DNA of 64,000 nt from Deltaproteobacteria bacterium (GTDB taxonomy: Bacteria > Myxococcota_A > Polyangia > Polyangiales > Houyiibacteriaceae). A program made the position numbers and the translations under genes. Position 1 is the first letter of the stretch. The number at the start of each line of letters is the position of its first letter. The DNA lies in NCBI GenBank assembly GCA_017644045.1, contig JAEPMI010000007.1, positions 496,001-560,000 on the forward strand. The letters are read 5' to 3'. The notes under the pieces were generated by a model. The model was given only the letters and a program-made list of their open reading frames with translations, did not search any database and was not told the DNA's origin. Positions 24,098-31,106 of the stretch are shown piece after piece.

Positions 24098-24122
24098 CGC
24101 GTGGAGTCAGCTACTCCACGCG
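24098..24122 (-). repeat. Stem-loop repeat, copy 2
   Basis: Identical over 25 bases to 9985-10009: 10-bp perfect stem and CAGCT loop (plus strand). It starts two bases after the portal stop codon and ends 20 bases before the protease GTG, in the only gap of this part of the late operon. The spacing to the next start codon (20 bases) is the same as for copy 1. Confidence 0.85.
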
Positions 24123-24124
24123 GT

Positions 24125-25438
24125 CTACTCGTCGCCTTCGTCGTCGTCTTCCGGCTCGTCCGGCTCCTGCTCGCCGGGAGGCGACGGTGCCGGAGACATC
24201 GGCGTCTTGGCCGCCTTGAGCACGGGCTCGCCCTTCTCGGGCGGCGTCACCGCGAGGCGGCGGTCGACCTCGCGCTGGGCGACCTTGTGGCCGCGGTCAG
24301 CGAGCATGCATACCGCCTGAGCCCAGGCCAGCACGTCCTCCGGGACCGGCACGGTGAGCCGCACGTCCGGAAGCGCATCAACGGCGCCGTAGTTGAAGGC
24401 GACGTACGGGCCGACGAGCTGGTCGACAACGGTGCCCACCGCGTCGAGCGCGTCGTGAGCCGCGATCTCGAGGCGGACCCCCTTGTGGTGCCCGCTGCTC
24501 TTGTAGTCGCCGCCCTTGCCCTCGGTGCTCGAGGTCTGGCCGAGGAAGAGCTTGCTGTGCTGGCGGTCCCAGTACTCAGCCGTGCCGATGTAGGACTTCG
24601 ACTCGGTCCCGTTCATCGACTTCATGAAGTCGATCTGCATGCCCTCGGGGATCATTCCGTAGGCCGCGGAGCCGAGCTTCTGGAGCGCCCTCTTCAGTGC
24701 CCGCTTGTGCTCGGGCGTCGCGTTCTTGGGGTAGCGCCCAAGCCTCGCGGGGACGCCGTAGACCTCGAGGAAGAGCATGAGGTCTTTGACCGTGTAGCTC
24801 TTGCAGAGGTAAGGGCCGAGGGCCGGGCGGGCGAGGCCGTTCTGGAGCGCGGGGCCGGACGCGAGCATCGCCTCGTGGACGATGTACTTGTGCTCCGGTA
24901 GCGGCTCGCCGGCGATGGACCCGTCCTCGAGGCGGTAGGTCCGAAGGGAAACGGGGTCGACGCGGTAGAGCCGCTGATCGCGCCACCGGTAGCCCTTCGG
25001 TCGCCACTGCGTTTCCGACGTCTCCCACAGGATCTCGACCAGGCTGTAGCCCTTCGCGACCGCGTCCATCATGTGGAAGAGCAGCTGCCGGAAGCTGCTA
25101 CCGGTGAGGAGCGACCGGACGTCCTTGGCGATTACCTCATCGCGCGCGCTGTCGCTCGCGGGGACCACCTCCGGGACGAGCTGGGAGATCACCATCTTCC
25201 GCTGCCCAACGACCGCCCGGTAGTGCGAGTCGCGGCGCTCGATCTCGTAGGCCAGGGTCAGATACGCCAGCGGGTCGCCGGCGTCCGCCTCGCGGAGCAG
25301 GTACCCCAGGCGCTCGGGAGTGGTGTACCGCGCCACCTCCTCGAACTGGGTCGGCGAGTAGCGCCAGTCGTCATCCTCGATGTGCTCCTGCAGGAGCTCG
25401 GCGGGCTTGACGTTCTCTCCGCTGGGATCGGTCGGCAT
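24125..25438 (-). CDS. Portal protein, Mu gp29-like (DUF935, 437 aa)
   Basis: ERLGYLLREADAGDPLAYLTLAYEIERRDSHY-type N-terminus, AVVGQRKMVISQL, FHMMDAVAKGYSLVEILWE and RDQRLYRVDPVS are diagnostic of DUF935 portal proteins. It forms the dodecameric DNA-entry ring. ATG 25438 is chosen; the upstream frame has no features and contains a stem-loop. No gpF-like (gp30) minor head gene follows, unlike Mu. Confidence 0.92.
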   Translation of the reverse strand: MPTDPSGENVKPAELLQEHIEDDDWRYSPTQFEEVARYTTPERLGYLLREADAGDPLAYLTLAYEIERRDSHYRAVVGQRKMVISQLVPEVVPASDSARDEVIAKDVRSLLTGSSFRQLLFHMMDAVAKGYSLVEILWETSETQWRPKGYRWRDQRLYRVDPVSLRTYRLEDGSIAGEPLPEHKYIVHEAMLASGPALQNGLARPALGPYLCKSYTVKDLMLFLEVYGVPARLGRYPKNATPEHKRALKRALQKLGSAAYGMIPEGMQIDFMKSMNGTESKSYIGTAEYWDRQHSKLFLGQTSSTEGKGGDYKSSGHHKGVRLEIAAHDALDAVGTVVDQLVGPYVAFNYGAVDALPDVRLTVPVPEDVLAWAQAVCMLADRGHKVAQREVDRRLAVTPPEKGEPVLKAAKTPMSPAPSPPGEQEPDEPEDDDEGDE

Positions 25439-25480
25439 CAGATGGGCGCTCGTGTCCGGGTCAGAACGTCCCGCGCGCGG

Positions 25481-25501
25481 CGTGGAGTCAGCTACTCCAC
25501 G
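25481..25501 (-). repeat. Stem-loop repeat, copy 3
   Basis: The 21-base core (8-bp stem, CAGCT loop) is identical to copies 1 and 2 but the outer two pairs are lost. It lies five bases after the stop of the large terminase gene and 42 bases before the portal ATG. Confidence 0.8.
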
Positions 25502-25506
25502 TCGCA

Positions 25507-27021
25507 TCACATCCAGCCGCCGGCGGCGCGCTCGTCGGCGAAGTCGTCGTCATCGACGGCGCCGGAATCCGCGGGGACCACACCGACTGCCATGGTCCAC
25601 GCGTCCGCGAGGTTCGGGGACCCGGACCCCCGGCGCTTAGTCTTCTGCTTCGACTCGACCGCCTTCCGGCCCGTTCGGTCGTGGTCACGCATCGCGGAGA
25701 GGAGCTCCGCTCGAATCTGATCGCCGGGCGGCAGATCGTGCCCAGCTCGGAGCGTCTTCTCGCCCTCGTACCAGACCTCCGATCGGCGGTTCGCGTACTC
25801 GTTCTCGTCGTTGGCCTTCTCGGAGCCGTTGTGCTCGACGACTGCCACCCGAGCGCCGCGCTCGAGGGCGAGCTCCTCGAGGGCCTGGACCACGCGGGCG
25901 CCGTCGCCCACCACATCGCAGGCGATGGTCACGATGGAGTCGCTGTCCGTGCGGTACCGGTCCGCCATCTCGAGGGCTGGCCGGGCGGCCGCCTCGTAGT
26001 CGTCGACGCGCCCAGGGCGCTCGGTGAGCTCGTAGGTGTGGAACCCGCGGACCGCCGCGTAGCCGCACGCGTCTGTGCCGCCCCAGGACGGGTCGAGGCC
26101 GATTCGAAGCGGGCCGTGACAGTCGCGGTCGGACCTCCATCGCGCCTGCGCGTCGATGATGTCGTCCAGCCGGAAGACGGTCTCGTCACCCTCGGCGGCG
26201 AACTCGCCGAGCACGCGGATCTTGTACTGCGGGTGGTTGAGGTAGTCGGGCCCGTACTCCTCCCGCATCTCGTCGATCCAGCCTGGGAGGGCCAGCCCCG
26301 GAAGGAGGTTCCCGTCTTTGTCGACGTAGAGCTTGCGCTCGTCGCTGAGCGCGAGCTCCTCGCTCGAGATGCGCAGCGTCCGCCACACCTTCGACCGGAA
26401 GAGCTCGGGGTACCAGGTGCAGTCGCCCCGGAGGGTGGGGTTGCTGATTGCCAGGATCTTGGCGCCGCCGGCGGAGTTGCCGCGAATGACGTGGAACAGG
26501 TCGTCGGGGAAGCCGGAGGCCTCGTCGATGATGAAGAGGATCCCGCCTGGCGAGCTGAGACCCGCCAGGCTCTCGGGCTGCGACACCGAGAGCCCGATGA
26601 TCTCGGAGCCGTTCGCAAACTCGATCCCGGTGGCGGGATCCCGCGGCATGGTGCCGCCGAGAATCCGGGTGACCGGCTTGGCGCGGAGCCGGAGCTCCCT
26701 CCACACGATCGCCTTGACCTGCTTGAACGTCGGCGCCGTGACGAAGACCCGCGCGCCGGGCCGGGTGGCGGCGTACCAGAGCGCGAGCGTCGCAGCGGAG
26801 TTGCTCTTCGAGGTCTTCTGACCGGACCGCACGGCCACGCGGTCGTGGTCTCGAACCGCCTCAAGGAGCTCGCGCTGGCGACTCCACACCCGCAGCCCGA
26901 TCACCTCCTCGGCGAAGCGGACGGGGTCGTCGCGGTAGACCTCGAAGAAGTGGGCCCGTTTCAGCGCCATGTGGCGCTCGCGCTGCTTCTCGACCCACTT
27001 CGCCTGGAAGGGGAGCCTCAC
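25507..27021 (-). CDS. Terminase large subunit (504 aa)
   Basis: An N-terminal ATPase with a Walker A-like SGQKTSKSNSAA (about 65-77), a Walker B GGILFIIDEASG (about 155-166) and a motif III SNPT, followed by a C-terminal RNase H-like nuclease (GLDPSWGGTDA at about 285, ACDVVGDG at about 365, ADAWTMA near the end). It drives headful or site-directed packaging. GTG start two bases after the small terminase stop. Confidence 0.93.
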   Translation of the reverse strand: MRLPFQAKWVEKQRERHMALKRAHFFEVYRDDPVRFAEEVIGLRVWSRQRELLEAVRDHDRVAVRSGQKTSKSNSAATLALWYAATRPGARVFVTAPTFKQVKAIVWRELRLRAKPVTRILGGTMPRDPATGIEFANGSEIIGLSVSQPESLAGLSSPGGILFIIDEASGFPDDLFHVIRGNSAGGAKILAISNPTLRGDCTWYPELFRSKVWRTLRISSEELALSDERKLYVDKDGNLLPGLALPGWIDEMREEYGPDYLNHPQYKIRVLGEFAAEGDETVFRLDDIIDAQARWRSDRDCHGPLRIGLDPSWGGTDACGYAAVRGFHTYELTERPGRVDDYEAAARPALEMADRYRTDSDSIVTIACDVVGDGARVVQALEELALERGARVAVVEHNGSEKANDENEYANRRSEVWYEGEKTLRAGHDLPPGDQIRAELLSAMRDHDRTGRKAVESKQKTKRRGSGSPNLADAWTMAVGVVPADSGAVDDDDFADERAAGGWM

Positions 27022-27022
27022 G

Positions 27023-27568
27023 TCAGGCCCCTCCGGACTCCTCCGCCGCCGGTAGCGCCTGGATTTCGGTGGGCACTCCGGCCAGCCGGAGCAGCGCCGG
27101 CCGTGCGTGCTCGGCGAACACCTCGGGCGACATCTGTTCCTCGAGCCCCTCGAGCAGCTCCGCGAGGACCTGCTCCCGCGCGGCTTCGAGCTTCACCTTC
27201 GTGGTCCACTCGTCGCGACGGCTCTTGAGCAGCGCGATGCGAGCCGCGGAGTCCGGGAGGCCGGCGATGTTGGTGCCGTGCCGCACCTCCATCTCGAGCT
27301 CGTGGTTGTACTCCTCCTCGGCTCGCGCCACCCCCCACATCAGCGTGGCGTACGGCTCGGCGCCTTTGCGGGCGCGTCGCTGCCAGTCGAAGAAGGTGCG
27401 CTCGGGGATGCCGACGTATCGGCACATCCCGACCTTCGACCAGCCCTCGCTGAGCAGCCGCGCCATCTCAAGCGCCACCGCCGGCGTGAGGTCGGTCGGC
27501 CGACCCTCCGGCAGCCCCTTCACGACGCGGCCACACGCGGGGCACTTCTCGCGCTTCTTGCGGGCCAA
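27023..27568 (-). CDS. Terminase small subunit-like DNA-binding protein (181 aa)
   Basis: Starts at TTG 27568 with GGAG eight bases upstream. A short zinc-binding-like N-terminus (CPACGRVV) precedes an HTH (LSEGWSKVGMCRYVGIPERTFFDWQRRARKG region, about 40-70), then a helical oligomerisation domain. It lies directly before the large subunit, as expected for the protein that recognises the packaging site. First gene of the late leftward operon. Confidence 0.8.
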   Translation of the reverse strand: MARKKREKCPACGRVVKGLPEGRPTDLTPAVALEMARLLSEGWSKVGMCRYVGIPERTFFDWQRRARKGAEPYATLMWGVARAEEEYNHELEMEVRHGTNIAGLPDSAARIALLKSRRDEWTTKVKLEAAREQVLAELLEGLEEQMSPEVFAEHARPALLRLAGVPTEIQALPAAEESGGA

Positions 27569-27711
27569 TCAGGGCTCCACTTTCGCGCGCGCGCGCGAGC
27601 GCGCGAGGGACTGCGAAAACCCCCTATATGGTCGTCCGGAAACCGACCTGTCCCCGAAGGGCCAAGGCCACCCTCGGGTACCCCCTGCCAAACAAAAACC
27701 GGGGGGAGGGG
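27569..27711 (-). promoter_or_regulatory. Intergenic region ahead of the late operon
   Basis: A 143-bp gap, the largest within the leftward genes. It holds an alternating CG tract of about 23 bases (27584-27606), an AT-rich TATA-like patch (CATATAGGG on the minus strand, about 27624-27632) and a G-run/A-run segment at 27675-27705. No good sigma-70 -35 box is seen. It is the natural place for the late promoter and for the packaging recognition site; both are inferred from position. Confidence 0.4.
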
Positions 27712-27927
27712 TCACGCCAGCGCCCCCAGCACCAGACCGGGCTCCAGGTCAGGGGACGCCTCGCCGAGGTACGTGATGCGCAGCCCGCCGCCGACGATGC
27801 CAATCCAGTCTCGCGCCTGGGCCGCGGCTGTTCGCGAGCACGGCGCGGCGAAGACGCCATCCGAAGCCTGCTCGTAGTCCACCGGCCCTTGGCGCTCCAC
27901 GAGCCACAGCTTCAGCCCGTCAGCCAT
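27712..27927 (-). CDS. Unknown small phage protein (71 aa)
   Basis: Begins MADGLKLWLVERQGPVDYEQ and continues with FAAPCSRTAAAQARDWIG and LGEASPDLEPG. Related short proteins with an LWLVE/RxxxxDYD start occur in many phages of Gram-negative hosts, but no function is known. ATG 27927 overlaps the upstream gene by eight bases. Last gene of the early-left operon before the late promoter region. Confidence 0.6.
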   Translation of the reverse strand: MADGLKLWLVERQGPVDYEQASDGVFAAPCSRTAAAQARDWIGIVGGGLRITYLGEASPDLEPGLVLGALA

Positions 27928-28162
27928 GGCGACCACCGATGCGGATGGTCACCACCTGCCGCCCGAGCTCGTCCTCTCCCAGGACCTCCTCGACGTAGCC
28001 GATGGGCTGCTCCTTCGTCGGCGCGCTGGCCCAGTCCGGCAGCCCCTTGGCGTCGAGCACCACCATCCCGTGAGTCCGCCCGTCTCGGGTCATGCGACGG
28101 ATGGCCCGACGCCATCGCCACCGGTGCACCCATGCGCGCACCCTCCTCCACCAGCTACCCAC
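27920..28162 (-). CDS. Unknown small phage protein (80 aa)
   Basis: GTG 28162 is preceded by GGAGGT at five bases and overlaps the upstream stop. A basic Trp/Arg-rich N-terminus (residues 3-24) is followed by THGMVVLDAKGLPDWASAPT and a beta-like C-terminus (LGRQVVTIRIGG). A shorter start at ATG 28093 is possible. No family known. Confidence 0.5.
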   Translation of the reverse strand: MGSWWRRVRAWVHRWRWRRAIRRMTRDGRTHGMVVLDAKGLPDWASAPTKEQPIGYVEEVLGEDELGRQVVTIRIGGRHG

Positions 28163-28481
28163 TTCGCACCTCCGCATCCAGCCCGAGCCACTCCCGAACC
28201 GCATCCGCTCCGCCCTCGGCGTAGCGTTGGTAGACCTGCCGCATCGCCTCCCGGGTCAGCGGCTCGAGCTCCTCGCCGTGGTGCCATCGTCGGTAGCAGT
28301 TCTTCGACGAGCACCCGCCGTGGCGGCCGCGCTTGAGCTCCGCCTCGAGGACGACGTTCTCCACGCCGCAGACGCAGCGGACCATGACGCTCGCCCGGGC
28401 CCCGCTCGAGGTCTGCGTCGGCGCCGTGTGCCGAATCACCGTGTAGCGCCCGAAGCGCTGCCCGACCTGCACCCTGCTCAT
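28155..28481 (-). CDS. AP2/zinc-type DNA-binding-like phage protein (108 aa)
   Basis: The segment GRYTVIRHT, VMVRCVCGVENVVLEAELKRG and GGCSSKNCYRRW has the layout of small phage proteins with an AP2-like or Cys-rich DNA-binding module (typical RCxCG...V...L..G....CxC). ATG 28481 overlaps the upstream membrane gene by ATGA. Probably a DNA-binding accessory protein. Confidence 0.55.
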   Translation of the reverse strand: MSRVQVGQRFGRYTVIRHTAPTQTSSGARASVMVRCVCGVENVVLEAELKRGRHGGCSSKNCYRRWHHGEELEPLTREAMRQVYQRYAEGGADAVREWLGLDAEVRSG

Positions 28482-28732
28482 CGGCGCCCCAGCAGGATGA
28501 ACGCAAGGGCGTGCTGCACCAGCGGCGCGAGAAGCATGGCGGCGAGGTGCACAGGACCGGGCAGTCGGACGGTGGCGAACCACAAGGACGCCCAGATGAG
28601 CGCCGAGCCCGTCATGTACGTGCGGCGTCCACTCGGGGTGAGGGGCCAAGGATGCGTGGCCAGGCCGGCGCCAATCATGCCGAACAGGACCATGCAGGCC
28701 ACCCGAAGGGCCGAACGCTCGAGCGGGCTCAT
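28478..28732 (-). CDS. Small membrane protein (84 aa)
   Basis: Two or three hydrophobic helices (residues 8-25, 38-55 and 60-80) with short charged loops. Overlaps both neighbours by four bases. Its place among replication-era genes argues against a simple holin; superinfection exclusion or membrane anchoring is possible, without evidence. Confidence 0.55.
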   Translation of the reverse strand: MSPLERSALRVACMVLFGMIGAGLATHPWPLTPSGRRTYMTGSALIWASLWFATVRLPGPVHLAAMLLAPLVQHALAFILLGRR

Positions 28733-29187
28733 GCTGCGCCCTCCCGCTCGGCGATGACTTCCTCGATGGCCTCCCAGAGCTCCCGCGAGGCGACCCGTCG
28801 GAGCTTCTGGAGCGCGACGACCTCAATCTGCCGGATGCGCTCGCGTGTCACCCCGAAGAAGAGCCCGACATCCTCGAGCTTCGCCGGCGAGCGAATCGCC
28901 ACAAAGACCTGCGCCTGGGCGTCCTCCTCGTAGGGAACGACGTCGTTGGGCATGCGCTCGCGCCCCGTGATGCTGAGCGCGTCCACTATTCGCCAGCCAC
29001 GAGAGAGGCGATCCTTCACCGACCGCCGGGGCACGTCCACCGCGTCGCACCACTCGCCGAGCGGCCGAATGCCGTCGACGCCGGCGACCAGGTCGGTGCT
29101 CCGGAGCTCGGCGCCCTCCCCTGCCATGTCGTAGACCGGGGTCGCCTTGTCGCCCTCGATCCAGTAGCCGATGGGGTCCGGCTTCAT
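28729..29187 (-). CDS. Phage protein with sigma-70 region 4-type HTH (152 aa)
   Basis: The C-terminal half contains KLEDVGLFFGVTRERIRQIE followed by VVALQKLRR, essentially the sigma-70 region 4.2 signature that binds the -35 element. The N-terminal half has another HTH-like stretch (PLGEWCDAVDVPRRSVKDRL). No region 2 is present, so it is not a full sigma factor. It may redirect host polymerase, for example to the late promoter upstream of 27568. Start ATG 29187 overlaps the nuclease stop. Confidence 0.75.
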   Translation of the reverse strand: MKPDPIGYWIEGDKATPVYDMAGEGAELRSTDLVAGVDGIRPLGEWCDAVDVPRRSVKDRLSRGWRIVDALSITGRERMPNDVVPYEEDAQAQVFVAIRSPAKLEDVGLFFGVTRERIRQIEVVALQKLRRVASRELWEAIEEVIAEREGAA

Positions 29188-29789
29188 GCCGCAGCTCCCG
29201 GCAGCGACTTCCGCACCTTCTCCGCGTGCTGGCCGTACGCACAGAGGCAGAGCGCAGCCGCCTCGTCGTGCGAGACCCGAATCTCGTAGCGACGCTCGAC
29301 CCAGGCGATGGTCCGAGTTCGCCGGACCTCGGTCTTCATCTTCGTCGGCAGCCCCAACGCCTTCGTCCACTCGGAGACGTGCGCCCGGAGGATGCGGGCC
29401 TTGGCCATGCGTCCAGGCAGGCCGAATCGCTCCCGGAGAGCTGGCGTAGCGGCCGCCTCGAGGAGCATCTTCCATCGCCCCCACGCGGTGCCGAGGCCGG
29501 CGAACGTCTGGACCACGTCGATCCGCTTCTCGCCTTCCTTCGGTGGCCCCGGCTTCCTGCGGTGGCCTCTCCACGTCTCGGCGAGGGCGACCAGCGGCAG
29601 GTCGAGGTCGATGGCCGTCTGCAGCGCGGTGTCGACCGCCTCAACGACTCCCAGCGGGTTGCGAGCCACCCCGTGAGCCAGAATCCCGCCCTCGACCGCG
29701 CCGATGCGGTGAGGTGCTGGAGCGGGACGCATGAGGGCCCACCCGGACGCCGCGGCAGGGTCGATGCCCAAGATGAGACAGTGGTTCAT
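29184..29789 (-). CDS. RuvC-like nuclease, putative Holliday junction resolvase (201 aa)
   Basis: LILGIDPAAASGWAL at residues 5-19 provides the first catalytic Asp (GIDP), ALAETWRG (about 70) the Glu, and SHDEAAALCLCAYG near the C-terminus the HDxxDA-like acid pair. This is the RuvC/RNase H fold of phage resolvases, which process recombination or packaging intermediates. Part of the replication operon with overlapping stops. Confidence 0.75.
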   Translation of the reverse strand: MNHCLILGIDPAAASGWALMRPAPAPHRIGAVEGGILAHGVARNPLGVVEAVDTALQTAIDLDLPLVALAETWRGHRRKPGPPKEGEKRIDVVQTFAGLGTAWGRWKMLLEAAATPALRERFGLPGRMAKARILRAHVSEWTKALGLPTKMKTEVRRTRTIAWVERRYEIRVSHDEAAALCLCAYGQHAEKVRKSLPGAAA

Positions 29790-30151
29790 CGGCCCGGCCT
29801 CCGATCAGGGCTGCCCCCCTCCGGCCTCTCCTCCGGAGAGGGGCTCGAGCTTTCGCCCGAGGCGCCCGCATGGTCGCCTCCTTGAGTCGCGCGCTTCATC
29901 GCCAGTCGTCGCCGAGCCTGCTCCTTGGCTGGGACGAACACGGCGCCGAGCCTCGTAGCGCTCACCCGCTTCCCCGGCGTCAGGTCGTAGTGGGGCGAGT
30001 TGCAGTCCTGGAACCACTCCCGCCGGAGCCGGAGCTTCCGCGCGAACGCGTGGAGCTCCTCGACGGTGTCCGCGGTGAGGTGGCAGGAGCCATCGCGGAA
30101 CGTTCGCGTGGCGGTGGGCCAGCGCATCACCTCGTCGACGTAGACGGTCAT
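29786..30151 (-). CDS. DUF4031 family protein (121 aa)
   Basis: MTVYVDEVMRWPTA, HLTADTVEELHAFARKLRLR, WFQD, and HYDLTPGKRVSATRLGAV follow the DUF4031 consensus closely; these proteins are widespread in phages and bacteria, with unknown function. The C-terminal 30 residues are a Gly/Ser/Glu-rich tail. ATG 30151 overlaps the upstream stop. Confidence 0.8.
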   Translation of the reverse strand: MTVYVDEVMRWPTATRTFRDGSCHLTADTVEELHAFARKLRLRREWFQDCNSPHYDLTPGKRVSATRLGAVFVPAKEQARRRLAMKRATQGGDHAGASGESSSPSPEERPEGGSPDRRPGR

Positions 30152-30366
30152 CCGAAGAGGCCTCCCTGGCGCTCGGGTTGCGGCCGAGCTCGCGGAGCCT
30201 CGGCCGGCTTCGCAGTCGTCGTGCCCGACCCGCTCGGACCGCACTCGGGGCAGTGGTGATTCATCTCCCCGTCGGCGCGGCTCCAGAAGGGAGTCCATCC
30301 GACCGGCAGGCCGCGCCCGGACGCAACCCGAACCCCGCAGCCGTCGCACTCGGTCTTGCGGCTCAC
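30148..30366 (-). CDS. Small zinc-ribbon protein (72 aa)
   Basis: GTG 30366 overlaps the helicase-loader stop (GTGA). Two Cys pairs (CDGCG at the N-terminus, HHCPECG about residue 38) form a zinc ribbon, followed by a basic Pro-rich tail. Lying between the loader and DUF4031, it may take part in replication, but there is no direct evidence. Confidence 0.6.
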   Translation of the reverse strand: MSRKTECDGCGVRVASGRGLPVGWTPFWSRADGEMNHHCPECGPSGSGTTTAKPAEAPRARPQPERQGGLFG

Positions 30367-31106
30367 AGGCCCGCTCCTTGGCGGCGGCGGGACGGCCCGG
30401 GGAGCCGCATCGCCACCCCGGTGTGGTTCAGGCGATCGGCGACTCGGTCCCCGTAGCGCTTCCGGATGTCCGACTTCTCGAGGTTGGCGTTCAGGACCGT
30501 GCGGCCGACCGTCTGTCGGTAGTCGATCAGCTGCCCGAAGGACTCCTGCCATCGGTCGGTCGTGCTCTCGGTACCGAGGTCGTCGACGATGAGCACCTCC
30601 GCGTCGCGGTAGATCAGCGGCAACGCCTCGACGTCCCCTCGCCAGCGCGTCCAGCGAGTCGCCACGTCGGGGGCGGACACCCACTCGCACGGCGGGATGT
30701 GCAGCCGAGCTCGTTGAAGGTCCCGCAACGGCTCGTCGCTTCGGTCCAGGCGCTCGAGCCAGTGGTCGACGGCCTCCACGGCGGGCTGCATGGCGAGCCA
30801 GACCCCCGCGATCGTCTTCCCGACGCCGGGAGGCCCGAGCATGACGCAGAACCGCCGATCGGAGGACTGGAACCGCCGAGCGCCGAGCAGCGCCTGCGTG
30901 GTGCCGTCGAGCTCGCCGGCGACGACCATGTCGAGGTCCTCGTCGAGAAGCCTCACGCCCATGCGCCGTAGCTCGGTCCGGATGGCATCGGCCCGCACTG
31001 CGGCTCGGCGCTTCTGCCACTCCGCGGCTCGGCGAGCACGGTCCTTTGCATGGAGCTCCGCCTGCTCCTCAAGGAGGCGCTCCAGGTTTCCAACGGGGTC
31101 GTTCAC
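30363..31106 (-). CDS. DnaC-like helicase loader ATPase (247 aa)
   Basis: A helical N-terminus (EQAELHAKDRARRAAEWQKR) precedes an AAA+ core with Walker A MLGPPGVGKT, Walker B LIVDDLGTE and a sensor-like LNANLEK segment; the C-terminal RKRYGDRVADRLNHTGVA is typical of DnaC/IstB. It would load the host DnaB helicase at the origin marked by the upstream initiator. GTG 31106 overlaps the initiator stop, giving an O-P-like gene pair. Confidence 0.88.
   Translation of the reverse strand: MNDPVGNLERLLEEQAELHAKDRARRAAEWQKRRAAVRADAIRTELRRMGVRLLDEDLDMVVAGELDGTTQALLGARRFQSSDRRFCVMLGPPGVGKTIAGVWLAMQPAVEAVDHWLERLDRSDEPLRDLQRARLHIPPCEWVSAPDVATRWTRWRGDVEALPLIYRDAEVLIVDDLGTESTTDRWQESFGQLIDYRQTVGRTVLNANLEKSDIRKRYGDRVADRLNHTGVAMRLPGPSRRRQGAGL

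Noticed and set aside
28729-29187. A complete phage sigma factor
   Set aside because: Only region 4 is recognisable; there is no region 2 for -10 recognition or core binding.
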